Made by a program: the position numbers and the translations under genes | The notes under the pieces: generated by a model | Database searches by the model: none | Told to the model about the DNA's origin: nothing | Seen by the model: only the letters and a program-made list of their open reading frames with translations | In this document: piece after piece, positions 37,601-48,252 of the stretch | Position numbering within the stretch: the stretch's first letter is position 1 | Layout: each line of letters begins with the position of its first letter | NCBI RefSeq assembly: GCF_003672135.1 | Contig: NC_039517.1 | Coordinates: 558,001 to 622,000 of the forward strand | Origin: Ooceraea biroi | Taxonomy: Eukaryota; Arthropoda; Insecta; Hymenoptera; Formicidae | Direction of reading: 5' to 3' | Length of the DNA stretch: 64,000 nt

Positions 37601-40600
37601 ATGCTTTTGAGATCAAATCGTTGAAATTTTGGAGCAACTCAAATTTCGACACTGTCAGCCAATTTCTCGGTAACATCATAAGATCGAGCTGGTTAGTGAA
37701 TTTAATTCATTAAAGTCATAATGCATCTCATGAAGTTTTCTCGTAAAACCCACAAAATATTGGTTTTATTTTATTTCTTTAAAATTATTTTTATAATTCT
37801 AAAGCTTAATTTATTCGGAAATCAGATTAAAAATTCTGGATGGACGTGATTGTTTATTCAACTTTATTTATCGTAAAAGTTGTGTCCCAAAGGTGGAACG
37901 GAAATTGGCTGTTAATGCGTTATAGGAATATTAATTTCCAGCACGATTCGCGTTCGGTAAAACGCAAACTGTTGTCCTTTCTCCCTCAAATAGAGACTAC
38001 CCCGCCGATGGAAAGGTGAGAGTCACCATACAAGAAACATCCACGGAGATACAGCCGGTCTATGACGGCTATCCCTCCAGTCAGCATGGATCGCTGAATC
38101 GCACCGAGGTTCAGAGGAGTTACTCTAACAATCATACCGCGAGTAACGCTACCAAGGAGCTGGACGATCTAATGGCTTCGCTTTCCGAGTTCAAGGTACA
38201 CATCCAAAATAAAACACATTGTTATGCTATAACAATGCATCTACATATTTGCGATAAGACTCTTGCGAAATGATGGTATTAATCAATTGTCAATAATGCA
38301 TTAAATTTATAATATATTGAGGAACTTCCTAAAGAGTAGGTAAACTATCATCCCTAATCAAAAGCTGAATGAAATTTTCCTCACTCTTAATCCTTATCGT
38401 ATACCTTTGCATCCATTTCATCCTTCGTTGCTTCTTGCTCGCATCGTGTACGTAATTGGGTGTCTGAAAATAACAATTTGCCAAACAATTTATTTTTATT
38501 AAAGAATTTATCGCAAGGATGAACTTGGAGAAAGATAACATCTAGACAAGAGAGATCGGGTCTATTTTTCTGTTAGAAATACAATGGCTATCACAACGAG
38601 AAACGAGCATAAACCCGATCATCCCCGACTGTCCTCGAACGTTTACCATTTTGATTTACCGCGGAATCGGAAAACACCGAGACGTTAAATCCACTCCTGT
38701 GCCCATTCTTGGCTCCCCGCGTTACGAAAATAACCGTGCCGCCACCGCCGTGAAAAGGCGACTACCAACCGCCGCCGCAAGATACTCCCCCGTTCCGCGC
38801 CTTTTCTCCGCGCGTCACCGATTTTCCGCTCCGCGAGGGAAGGGAGAGATCCAAAAAGACGAAGCCACGACGAAGGTGGGGCACCGCGCACGGTGTGACC
38901 CATCGAAACATTCGGAGCTTTCGGCCAGTCTGCAAGCTCGCCCGTGGCGATCGACATCACTTCAACACCTGCCGCCTCTTGTGTGGGTCTATCTCTTCGT
39001 TCCTCCTCATTCAGCATCTTGCGGACTTACACCTTGACATCTCGACTCGACCCGATCCGTCTCATCTTGTCCGTCATCGGTTCCCCAACCTTGAACAACT
39101 TTCTCGACGCCGTACACACGTACACACACATACATACATACGTACATACATGTGGACGGACAACATGAACCCATAGAATTACGCGGGGAATCTTTACTGC
39201 TACTTTACTGTGACGAGTGTTGTAGACCAGTTTTTCGAGAAACCGAGATCACACACACACACAACGATCTCGAAGCTGAAAGAAATCTTCCAATTATTCT
39301 TTGACGAAGTAGACATCCGAGGATATCAGAGAGGATACAAGAAAAATATTTTTCTTCTCCTTTGATTTTTTATTAGTGCGAAAAATTCGTCAAATAAAAC
39401 TAAATAACAGACACGACAGATCTTTTGCGCCAATCACGCACTTTATTCGAGTCTCATTTTCTCAGCTGCAAGATCAACATCGTGTTACCGGTCACTATCA
39501 TGGTCTCGGTTTCTCGGTTGAAGAACTACTTGTATATCCACTCGTGCGATCCACGTTGCAGATCAACAGCGGCACCCATCAGCATCAGACGGTGACCGAC
39601 TCGCCGTACGCGAAGCCCAACAAGGCCACGAAGAGTTCGCAAAGCCCGTTACCCACCGTTGAGGGCACGCGCGTCCACATCACCGAGACTCACACGACCC
39701 ATCAGTATCTTCCGGGGGAGAGCCAATCCCTCAAGCAGAACCAGTTGGATTCTATGCTTGGGAACCTCCAGGCCGACATGAGCCGCCAAGGTGTTAACAC
39801 GACTCAGAAGGGATGCTGCAGCGCCTGCGAGAAACCCATCGTGGGCCAGGTAGCCGTCAGCTACCGTGACGATTGACAACTTCAATAGTTTCAACCGATT
39901 CTGAATATTTTATTCACCTGATAATCGTTGTTGTTGTTGCTCTATGCAGGTGATAACCGCCCTGGGCAAAACGTGGCATCCGGAACATTTTACGTGCACT
40001 CATTGCAATCAGGAATTGGGCACGAGGAACTTCTTCGAAAGAGAGGGCCATCCCTACTGCGAAACAGATTATCACAACTTGTTCTCGCCCCGCTGCGCTT
40101 ATTGTAACGGGCCTATTCTTGATGTAAGAATGGACGCAATCCTGCGAGCTTTCGAGGGAAAGAGTATAAGTCGTGGATTTTACAAGGGTGGCTACTTCAG
40201 GGAAAGAAAGAGCGTCGAAGAGAAAGCAATAAATTAGACTCGGTGTAATCCTCATCCTTACGCATATCCTTGATTTTCTGTTCTCCGATAGCTCCGGGAG
40301 CAATCGGAGAACATTTACGGCTGGTTTTAGCAATTTCGGTCTTCAGCTTAATCGCATCTTTGTCTTTATCTGAATAATTTGATTTCGATATCGACAAAGA
40401 TGTAAAAGAATGAGAAATGAATCGTTTATTAGCGAAAATGAGCAATGTTTGATCCGCGTACTCTTTTCCCCGAGGTTTGCCGTAGATGTTTTGCCGCAAA
40501 GTCGGCCGCAGGTGCGATAAGATTTTCTCTTTCAGAAATGCGTGACCGCCCTGGAAAAGACCTGGCACACCGAGCACTTCTTCTGCGCTCAATGCGGCAA

Positions 40601-43036
40601 GCAGTTTGGCGAGGAGGGCTTCCACGAGCGGGACGGCAAACCGTATTGCCGCGAGGACTACTTTGACATGTTTGCGCCCAAATGCGGTGGCTGCAATCGT
40701 GCCATCATGGAGAACTATATATCGGCGCTAAACAGCCAGTGGCATCCAGACTGCTTCGTTTGCCGGGTAGGTGTTGTTACAAGATTCGTCGCGGCTTCGT
40801 CATTAGAATTTTCTTTTCAGCGCCAAGAGATCCTCAGCATCTCTCTTTTCTCGCATATTGTCCACGTAACGGCATCCTAAAAGAGCTAAAAGATCGCTGA
40901 ACGAATATTGCGCGAGTCATCAGCAGGCATGTTAAATTTTGACAATTGCAGGACTGCAAGAAGCCGGTCTCCGGAAAGTCCTTCTACGCGATGGAGGGAC
41001 AGCCGGTGTGCCCCAAGTGCGTCGGGGTGGACGATGACGAAGAGGAAGAGGAGGCGTAAGAACGCCGCCGTTCGAACCTATCGCCGCACGTTAATCATCG
41101 TCGTGCCGATTTCTTATGTCGAAGTCCCTGTAAATGTCGTTCTCGTGTCCAAACAGCTGTGTACGATGTAATTACCCTTTATATGCCCACCCGGCTCTAT
41201 TAATGCGGAGCCACCCCCTTGCCCCCTTCTGCCCCGACAGGTGATTTAGCTGGCGTTGGGAAGCAGACTGAGTGAGAGACGCCGATTTTTTTGCAGCTCA
41301 TCATCGCTCCGATTCCGCATTGCAAACGCACCTCTTGCATACACACACATTTTCACATCTCGTAAAGTAAAGTCACACTTGAAATCCAAAAAATAGCAAT
41401 TTTTCCGTTTTCAAGCTTGCGCTTCGAGTTCTATCGAGCTCCTTCTAACAATGGAAAAAGAGACTATGTTGAATTGTGCGGATACCGCGTTAATACTGTA
41501 TGTAAAAAGTAAAGAGAAATAAATCCCTTACTCACCCACCCCCATAAAAAAAAAGAAAAAAAAGTACACGAGAGCCACTGTCTCTCACACACATATACAC
41601 ACATACACGGTGGCTTTTGGAGATGCCGCACGATGTGCGTCCCGTGGCTTGTGGAGAACAGGTGTGAGAGGGGGGTCAACAAGCCGAATGTCGTAAACGG
41701 CTACGTCGTCATCGCGAATAGATATTTATGTACATTCCTTAGAGCATTACAATAAGAAAAAAAGAGAAGAGTGTAGGTGGATTTTAATTGACATTTAAAA
41801 AATGCTCAAATTAAAACGTCAATTATATATTTAAATATTGACTTAGTAATTTCTTTTATCGATCACAAAAAGCTCGTCGGTCTGGTAGAAGTGGAAAAGA
41901 AATTTGTCAATAAGAATTTATTGATTAAAAATTCACGTAATATACTCTCAATTAATGAAAAATTGATTAAAACAATATTTCTCAAGCACGCATTAAAATT
42001 CTATTTCAAGTGTCAGTGGAGTAGAGATATGATTGCATTTTATCTTAGTGCGCTGCACATAAAATTGAATCAATCAAATTTGAAAATTGCTGAGCAATAA
42101 GGATCACTGATTACTCATGGAGAGACATTTTAGTATTAGTTAGCTCATTAAAAATTCCCAGAAAAAAATATGCACGTATGCATAAATCTGTATATGTATA
42201 TATTTCTCCTCGAGATATAATGTGCATACGCGACCACACAAACGTATATACATATATAAACGTATATACATATATATACATGTGTTTAACATACTTCATT
42301 CAAAAGAGAAAATATCTCAAACAAGAAGAATTATTTTATGACCTAAGAAAATCGAGTTAATTGTAAAATTAATTTCCTTAAGACAAATTTTTAATGTCAA
42401 TTAAAATCTTGCCATTACTACAATAATCTAAGGAATCTAAGGAACGTACATATCTATTTGTAACAATATTATTATCGTCTAGGAGGTTCGACTAGTTCCT
42501 CCCTCATGCCTATTCTTTACAATCGCGTCTTAACTGGAATATATCTATAGACAAATTATTTTCCTTCTTTGAGATAAAAAAATCCTATAATCACGATCAA
42601 AATTCTATAAACAGTTTTGTAAATCGTACTTTCTCATGTGCGAAGTTCTTCATACCTCAAATTTCTCAAATGCGGCCGTCTGCTTGATCTACTTTGCAGG
42701 ATTGCCGGCAGAAGTTCCAGGGGGGTTCCTTCTTCGATCACGAGGGACTGCCCTATTGCGAGACGCACTACCACGCCAAGAGGGGATCCTTGTGCGCAGG
42801 ATGTCACAAGCCTATCACTGGTACTTTTTCAAAGCTTGAAATTCCTCTCGAACGATAAACATGATACTGAGGTATCCGATTTTCTTTCAGGTCGCTGCAT
42901 AACGGCGATGTTCCGCAAATTCCATCCCGAGCACTTCGTGTGCGCATTCTGCCTGAAGCAGCTGAACAAGGGCACGTTCAAGGAGCAGAACGACAAGCCC
43001 TACTGCCACGGCTGCTTCGAGAAGCTCTTCGGATAA
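16646..43036 (+). CDS. PAX: Paxillin (focal-adhesion LD/LIM adaptor)
   Basis: Scaffold of integrin adhesions that binds FAK and vinculin through LD motifs and membranes or partners through LIM domains. Canonical exons: 16646-16658, 26747-26907, 36910-37075, 37346-37478, 37994-38195, 39562-39849, 39950-40123, 40536-40766, 42700-42820 and 42891-43036. All phases agree, giving 544 residues. LD1 (MDDLDALLADLQ) is created exactly by the first splice. LD2 is NLSELDTLLQDL, LD3 VDSLLEELSTAV, LD4 ATKELDDLMASL and LD5 NQLDSMLGNLQ. Four LIM domains with Cys/His pairs follow, ending FEKLFG as in other paxillins. Three further first exons and one alternative last exon are listed separately. The intron 26908-36909 contains prophenoloxidase on the other strand. 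Polyadenylation signals lie near 43850. Confidence 0.97.
16659..20406 (+). other. Paxillin intron between first exons 1 and 2
   Basis: No exon supported. It has paired DRE motifs at its 5' end, AT-rich middle sequence, and a strongly pyrimidine-rich stretch at about 18640-19040 followed by GC-rich sequence with a CG/GT run at about 19205-19230. The GC-rich part is a candidate promoter or leader for the first exon at 20407. Confidence 0.45.
16799..16817. promoter_or_regulatory. Paired DRE-like sites (TATCGATA)
   Basis: Two exact copies of TATCGATA, at 16799-16806 and 16810-16817, start 11 bases apart and lie about 140 bp downstream of the first paxillin exon. In Drosophila this octamer is bound by DREF and BEAF-32 at housekeeping promoters and domain borders. 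A third exact copy lies at 22593-22600. Function here is inferred. Confidence 0.5.
20407..20500 (+). CDS. PAX: Paxillin alternative first coding exon B
   Basis: ATG at 20407 with an in-frame TAG nine bases upstream. It encodes 31 residues (MAMDRTMYGKIEPGDIYQPY...) and ends at a consensus donor (gtaagt) with one base left over. This is the same phase as exon A (16646), and joining to 26747 gives ...PPG-Y-ALLADLQ, keeping most of LD1. The match in phase and strand supports membership, but no transcript is available. The peptide has no recognised motif. Confidence 0.6.
20501..23358 (+). other. Paxillin intron between alternative first exons B and C
   Basis: No exon supported. A TATA-like string (ctatattaaaag) lies at about 21713-21724, followed by GC-rich sequence. 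A DRE octamer lies at 22593-22600, in a palindromic cgttatcgataacg context. A weak transposon-end-like string (tatacagagtg) lies near 22875, then AT-rich sequence. Confidence 0.4.
23359..23446 (+). CDS. PAX: Paxillin alternative first coding exon C
   Basis: ATG at 23359 with an in-frame TGA 24 bases upstream. It encodes 29 residues (MTDVMRPVSPISPVRLATIR...), with two SP sites that could be phosphorylated, and ends at a strong gtaagt donor with one base left over. Joining to 26747 gives Asn in place of the Asp that begins the core of LD1, followed by ALLADLQ. No transcript evidence is available. Confidence 0.6.
23447..24910 (+). other. Paxillin intron with GC-rich candidate promoter
   Basis: No exon supported. 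24200-24720 is GC-rich with pyrimidine tracts, and open frames on both strands in this stretch look like composition artefacts. Its place just upstream of exon D suggests a promoter and leader. Confidence 0.4.
24911..24995 (+). CDS. PAX: Paxillin alternative first coding exon D
   Basis: ATG at 24911 with an in-frame TGA 12 bases upstream. It encodes 28 residues (METTRVPEEENLYQVYNHEK...) and ends with one spare G before gtaaat. Joining to 26747 gives ...NLVTL-DALLADLQ, restoring the complete LD1 core including its Asp. Of the three extra first exons this gives the most paxillin-like joint. Tyr in NLYQVY could be phosphorylated. No transcript evidence is available. Confidence 0.65.
24996..26746 (+). 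other. Paxillin intron before the LD1 exon
   Basis: AT-rich, with no exon recognised. A tatacagagtg string near 26365 resembles a transposon end but has no partner. Confidence 0.4.
26908..30464 (+). other. Paxillin intron, part upstream of the nested gene
   Basis: No exon supported on either strand. It contains a GA-rich run at about 28865-28920 and AT-rich stretches. The last part is the 3' flank of the nested prophenoloxidase gene. Confidence 0.45.
30465..34087 (-). CDS. PPO: Prophenoloxidase, nested antisense in paxillin
   Basis: Type 3 copper enzyme that oxidises phenols to quinones for melanisation in haemolymph. Nine exons: 34087-33980, 33736-33559, 33342-33119, 32915-32713, 32469-32052, 31908-31780, 31698-31374, 31043-30820 and 30659-30465. 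They join in phase to 667 residues. Copper A is LHHWHWHLVYP (H203, H207) plus YYMHH (H232). Copper B is HNLVH (H359, H363) plus FYRFH (H399). All six ligands are present, with family spacing within one residue. The C-terminal GCGWPQHM block and FPFDRR-like YPFDRR are present. There is no signal peptide, as usual for insect prophenoloxidases. Differences from the usual form: the N-terminal region is shortened, with no Arg-Phe activation site where one is expected, and copper B has NLVH where NMGH is common. It may be a divergent paralogue. Confidence 0.95.
34088..36909. other. Prophenoloxidase upstream region within paxillin intron
   Basis: Mostly AT-rich, with no supported exon. It should hold the prophenoloxidase promoter (minus strand) just right of 34087. 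No clear TATA box or NF-kB site was identified by eye. Confidence 0.4.
38196..39561 (+). other. Paxillin intron with GC-rich island and microsatellite
   Basis: 38690-39060 is unusually GC-rich for an intron. An imperfect (ACAT/CA)n microsatellite lies at about 39115-39155. The frame is open from 39376 into the exon at 39562, but has no ATG before the LD5 methionine. This may be an internal promoter (see findings) or only a GC island. Confidence 0.4.
40952..41059 (+). CDS. PAX: Paxillin alternative terminal exon (short LIM isoform)
   Basis: Acceptor aattgcag then DCKKPVSGKSFYAMEGQPVCPKC, followed by an acidic tail (VDDDEEEEEA) and TAA; 35 residues. It joins in phase 0 after 40766, exactly where the canonical exon 42700 (DCRQKF...) joins. 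It supplies its own second half of LIM3 and removes LIM4, giving a 491-residue isoform. The two exons begin alike (DC-K/R) and look like duplicated, mutually exclusive ends. Confidence 0.85.
   Translation, partial: DCKKPVSGKSFYAMEGQPVCPKCVGVDDDEEEEEA
41060..42699 (+). other. 3' UTR of the short isoform and paxillin intron
   Basis: AATAAA at about 41518 could end the short isoform. It is followed by an A-rich tract at about 41547-41562 and AT-rich sequence with TATAC/ACATA runs at about 42185-42285. No other gene was seen. Confidence 0.5.
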
Positions 43037-45149
43037 ATAGCTCGTCTTCATCTGATTATACACTTTGTAATATATAATTAACGAAAAACGCACAGGAACT
43101 TGTTTTGCCTGAAGAGTCCATCGGAGACCTTCTACATCTTATTTTATTATAAATTTTAACCGTTGAGCGGGGCGTAAAATCGCGAATGGGTGCGCAGCAA
43201 TTTCGATTATTCGAGATCGGTGCAGGGAAAAATCTGCAAGGTCTGTTCTAGGGCTGCACGATCTAGGAGTCCGTTATACGAGTTGTGTTATCCTTTAAAG
43301 ATTAATGAAATGGGTGCTATACACAGTGGTTCATCGTTTATTAACTTACGGGTAAGCGCGTGTAATAGTATAAGAGACACGCACGGTGCATTCGAGTTTT
43401 TTCTACAACGACCGGATCTTCGCCGCTAATTATCTCCCGGATAATGATAGCTAGCTCTTCCGGCGCACGCACGGCGCGCGTTACAGGGGGTTTCGTAATT
43501 TATGAAGTATTTATGTAGGGTGAAATATACATGTAGGTCGAGAGCGGTCGATTCAACGAATGCTATACGCCCGCACGGCGTAAAGTAAGAACTTATACAC
43601 GCCCACTCTTCTTATCACTCACGTAACGCCATGCAAGGGAAAGAAGATAATCGAGGAGACTATCGAAAGAGTTATACGGAACGAGCGATTTGCGTCATTG
43701 TATAGGAGGAGCGACGCCGCAGCGTTCACAGAGTGGGACAAATAAAACGAGGGATGATCGCAAAAAGAAATTATAAATGTTCGTCCCTTTAAAGATTTAT
43801 TTGTCTGCTGTACAATGACTAAGGTCGAGAATTCAATATATGTATAATAATAAATATATGTATGTATATATGTGTATGTATATATAATATTTGTACGCAT
43901 ATATACATATACATATAATTATATAATTAATTATATATGCAATATTTTATATATATTAACAATTACGCCTATGTATGTGTAAAATTTCACCGGTTAGATG
44001 CAGAAAAATTTACATTACATCGTAACACATACATCAAATAAATAAATGAAGGAAAAAACAATTTGGTAGAGACACAGATATCAATAGCACGTTATGCGCA
44101 ACATACAGATAGACCGCGCCGATCGCGCAGGGAATAACCGGTTCCACGAGAGACCTGCTAGGTACCTTACTAATCAATACACTAACGGCATTGTAGCGTG
44201 TGTCGCGCTATCATTTGTATGCAAGACTTCTCTCTGAAATCAATAAAACAGAAAGAAAAACGAAGGAAAGAGAAAACAAAAATAGAAAACGTATTTGTCT
44301 CTTAGAAAGCTTCATAGAAAACCAAAGTTGCGCTCGCTATCATTTTACTTTATCATAATCACTTGTACGAAAATTCTAATTTCAGGTAATAAAGATTAAT
44401 CTTTTTATTTAGAGATTTACCTTAATTTAAGTAACGCAAAAATAAGTTATAAATATACCACGAGTCTATTGCGGTTTTCGGGTGAATTGTACTTTTTCGA
44501 TAGTGCAGAAACATCGCGATTATTAAATTATCTAATAATATGTATGTATGTGGAAAACGGTCGTTCCTCTTCGTCACTATTCGTCATATTTTTCCCGTGA
44601 CAAGATAAATTATAACTGGATGACTTGTGCACTTTCGTGCATCTTCACCCAATCCGAGAACCGTAATAGGCCGAGATCGCGCCCCCGGGATAGCAATTCG
44701 TCTCTTTTTCATATACATCTCTAAGAGTTAATTACTCATTAATCACGAAATATTTACAACACTGAAAGAATACAATAATTATTTTTAATAAGAATCAATA
44801 TCCAAGAACTCCCACGAGTAAAGCTTTTACGAAGCTTTTACGAAGCTTTTACGAAGCTAAACTACTCGACATTAATAAAAAAACATGCGAGAGTTTAATT
44901 AAAACACGGATTCGATTCTCATTTCACTCGCGATCCGAGTCCCCCCCCCCCCCCTCGAGTAATTAAATAAAACATGGCCTTTCCCTTTTTTCTTTCTTTT
45001 TTTTCTAGTTTAACGAATGTAACGAACGATCAGTCTCGCGGCATCGCACTTTTCGCGTCATTAATGTTCCTCATATCACAGTTGTAGCGATTTGACATCA
45101 GCCTGGCGTTCGCCTGGCGTGCCGTGACGGCCCGCCTGCGCGAGAACTG
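43037..45149. other. Convergent region paxillin / XBP1, with simple repeats
   Basis: 3' UTRs of two convergent genes. Contains AATAAA-type signals (about 43850 for paxillin), ATGTATAT-rich sequence at about 43840-43930, three and a half copies of an 11-mer (aagcttttacg) at 44821-44858, and a run of 14 C at 44941-44954. No ORF is supported. Confidence 0.55.
44821..44858. repeat. 11-bp tandem repeat, about 3.5 copies
   Basis: Unit aagcttttacg repeated exactly three times, plus aagct. It lies in the XBP1 3' flank. Confidence 0.85.
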
Positions 45150-48021
45150 TCAGGCCAGCATGGGAAACAGTTCCGTGAAGCTCTCGTGCCAGAGATCGGC
45201 CAGGTCGTTCGACTGACGCGAGTCCGGGGAGTCGTACGACTCGTAGCCGACGTCCGACTGGCTGGAGGAGTAGTCCAGCTTCGCGGAGGCGCTGGCACCG
45301 CTGTCCGAGTGCACGTCGTTCATCGCGTCCGAGATGGTGTCCGGGTACGCGTGCAGGGAGAATTGCGTCATGTAATCGAGCGACTGGAGGCTCGAGGGGT
45401 TGAGATGACCGGCGGCGCTGCTGGTGCTGTCCGCGCTACTGCTAACCACCTCCTGCACGCATTCCTGGATGCCCACGCCGTTCTCCTCGCCCGGATAGAT
45501 AATCGTGATCGAATTGGTGGCCATGTCGTACGTGCCGTACAAGGTCTCCATGTCCAGCGTCGGCTCGGACTCCTGCTTGATCTCGACCTCGGTCTTGATC
45601 GGTGGTGACGGCGGTGTCGTCGTCGTCGTCGTCGTCGTCACCGCTGCATCCGCCGGACCGCAAACGGCTCCAGCCGTGGGATGCCAACTGGACGCGTCGC
45701 ACACGTAGGCGGCGCCATTGCCTACGCCTCTACCGGCTCGATCGGTTTCCACATTTTCTGATGCCTGCCCCACCATTGCTTCTGAATGATCAGATTCTTT
45801 AACGGGATCTTCCTTGACGGACACCTGCGGAGTGAAGCACAATCGGTAGGTCATTAAGGAGGGAACGACTGGATAACAAAGGCGATTGCAGACGAAATGA
45901 ATGAAACGTCCGGGTCTTTCTGCGAGAGTGAACCGACGCAAGTGGCGACTGCGAAATTTATTATTCAAGAAACACCGTACAGCAAACTCCGTTCTCTTTT
46001 CATCCATCTCTGTCTGCGTTACATTTAGCTCTCGTTTACACACATGCGGGATTGTCAGAAAGAAAAACAGACTCAGCAATTATACTGATCATTTAAATCA
46101 TCGATAAAAAATATGAAAAATAAAATATTATAAATAACTAAAAGCTAATTTGACACAAGGCACAAGGTGGAAGCAGTGGTGACGGGGTCGACTGTGGATT
46201 CCCAAGACTCACTTGTTCATTTGGTCTATGAGGATTTGTTTGAATCTCGGCGGTAACTTCTCGCAGAAGGCTTTCGGCCAGTTCTTCGAGTCGCTCGACG
46301 TAGTCGTCGCCCTGGAGGTCGCTAAACAATTCCTCCAGAGGAGATAGAGAGTCAAGATCTTCAGCAGCACGGTTGCTCCTGGTGTCAGTGTCAGACACGA
46401 TGCCGGTTGCGCTGTCCCACCCTGCGGCAGAGGGTCATTTGGAGATACTGCAGATCCCAGCAAGGGTACAGCGCAACTGACACGAGCCTGGCACATCGAA
46501 CAGTACTGTTGTTCTCCGATCCTCGTGTCCCTCTCTTTCCTCAGCCTCTTCGTCTCGGTCAACAACGTATCGTTTTGCACCTTGAGCATCGCACACTCCT
46601 GCGTAAGCAGCTCGTTCCTCTCCTTTAGCGTCCTCACAGTGTCCTCCAGCTCGTCTAATTTCGCCTTTTTCCGGTCCCGCGACGTTTGTGCCGCCACTCG
46701 ATTCTTCAGCTTCCTATTAGGAATAAAAAGAATGTTAGTAGATTATATAAAATAGTTAATGCTTTTTATTTATAGCTTCAAACGAAAAAGATTAATATTT
46801 ACATTTACTTTTGATCATCTCAATACGTTAACTGTTGTTTTCTAAAATCTTGTCCCATTTATCCAATAATTTTTGAATTTCGTTTTCGAAACAGTTTTTA
46901 CATTTTTTAAAGTAATTGATGGAAATCAATTAAAATAATAACGACATAATTTACGAAATATAATATTACTCATGTGCATTCGCTTTTTTTACAAAATTAG
47001 GATAATATTTTCGATAAAATGTATAAAATTATTTATTTATAAAATTAAATTTAATTAAAATTTTATTTATAAAATAAAATAAAATAAATAAATTTAATAA
47101 TCCAAAATATTTTTTCCAATTGCACCTTATTTCACGTATCGTTGTAACAAGTATGATGCAACATCGTTCAACATATTTCCTCATTGTCGATACCTTTAAT
47201 TCACATGTGCGCTTCGTTCGCAATTCGCGGCAAGAAAGACGATGAAATCATTCCTATTGCGTCAGTAATATCGCAGCAGTATACACTCATGCCTCGAAAT
47301 TATTGTACCAACACATTGCTCCAACACTGATGCTAATTACATTCCTCCTAGACGTAACAGTAATCCCGCAACTGCGGATTGACGCACGTAAAATTGAGTC
47401 ATCACGAACGCAAATGCAAATACAAATAGCCGCTATAGGCAAACCCAACAACAAGGAAAACCCGGAAAAATTTCGAATCCTCGATCGATATTTCTCTCGA
47501 TTCTTACCGTATTTTTTAAATGTCTTGCATCATTTTTCCCGCCATTATCTTTAGCAATAAAATCGCTGTGACATTGTTTACTCTAACGTTGACAGTCACG
47601 ATTAAGATAAGGCTTATCACTACAAGTCGCAAACGTGCTAATCTAATCGGCAGATGCCGTGTAATAGCGATAACAGAAAAAACTCCAACTGTAGACTGAA
47701 AATTTCCACTTGTTAGCGTCACCGCTAAGCTTTCACTTACTTCCGCTGTAACTTCTCCTCCCAGGTGAGATGATCCAACCGACGTTTTTTGCCACGCACG
47801 CACGTCTCGGACGGCTTCATGATCACCGTGACATCACCGTCATGTGATTCCTCCTGCTGCCGGACGGACGTCACCTTCCTGACCTCCATCCTCGCCTTGT
47901 CCGCCAGAATGGACGTGGTGAAGCTCAGCTTGGATAGCGCGTTGCGTGTCAGCTCGTTCGCCGGGAGCGCCTTCGGCAGTCCCTTAGGCAGGGTGATAAT
48001 AACACTTTTCACGGAGCTCAT
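45150..48021 (-). CDS. Xbp1: X-box binding protein 1, bZIP factor of the unfolded protein response
   Basis: Exons 48021-47741, 46713-46213 and 45824-45150. The ATG at 48021 begins MSSVKSVIITLPKG. The basic region (KKLKNRVAAQTSRDRKKAK) spans the first junction at about residues 94-111, followed by a leucine zipper to about 145. Without IRE1 cleavage the frame gives a short form of about 294 residues, ending in exon 3. Removing the 26 bases at 46447-46422 shifts the frame into a transactivation domain, giving 476 residues that end LWHESFTELFPMLA, a typical XBP1s terminus. Exon 3 carries a threonine run and acidic and serine-rich sequence. The 1-kb intron 46714-47740 is AT-rich and otherwise empty. 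It is regulated by IRE1 in ER stress and probably by its own promoter element. Confidence 0.97.
46422..46447 (-). other. Xbp1: IRE1-dependent 26-nt non-spliceosomal intron
   Basis: On the coding strand the two cleavage contexts are ctgcag/t (upstream) and ccgcag/g (downstream). Both fit the IRE1 consensus CNGCNG, exactly 26 nt apart. Flanking bases (ttgcgctgtaccc ... gggtgggacagcgcaa) can pair to form the twin hairpin. Excision moves translation to the long downstream frame. Confidence 0.95.
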
Positions 48022-48233
48022 AATCCGCCATACGACGATGAGTCGGACGTTCCTCTCCCGTCAACGACACTGTCGGAACTGGCGCGCTCCGCCAACGGTA
48101 CCTCTTCAGCGAGCAGCGGGCGTCGACTGACTGTCCGCATAACCGCGACGCGCCGGTGCTACTCCTTCCGCGGCTGACGCAACAAAGCCCGCGATGTCCC
48201 TTCGATTCCGCTCGCGTGCCCACCCACCGCCGA

Positions 48234-48252
48234 TGTGGAGTACTCCGATTGG
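48234..48252 (-). promoter_or_regulatory. Xbp1: ER stress element-like site upstream of XBP1
   Basis: On the coding strand the sequence is CCAAT, nine bases, then CCACA. This matches the ERSE form CCAAT-N9-CCACG with one change in the last base. It lies about 215 bp upstream of the XBP1 ATG. In vertebrates ERSE is bound by NF-Y with ATF6 or XBP1. Function here is inferred. Confidence 0.5.

Noticed and set aside
45186..45608. Plus-strand open frame of 140 residues opposite XBP1 exon 3
   Set aside because: Val/Arg-rich antisense shadow of the XBP1s activation domain.
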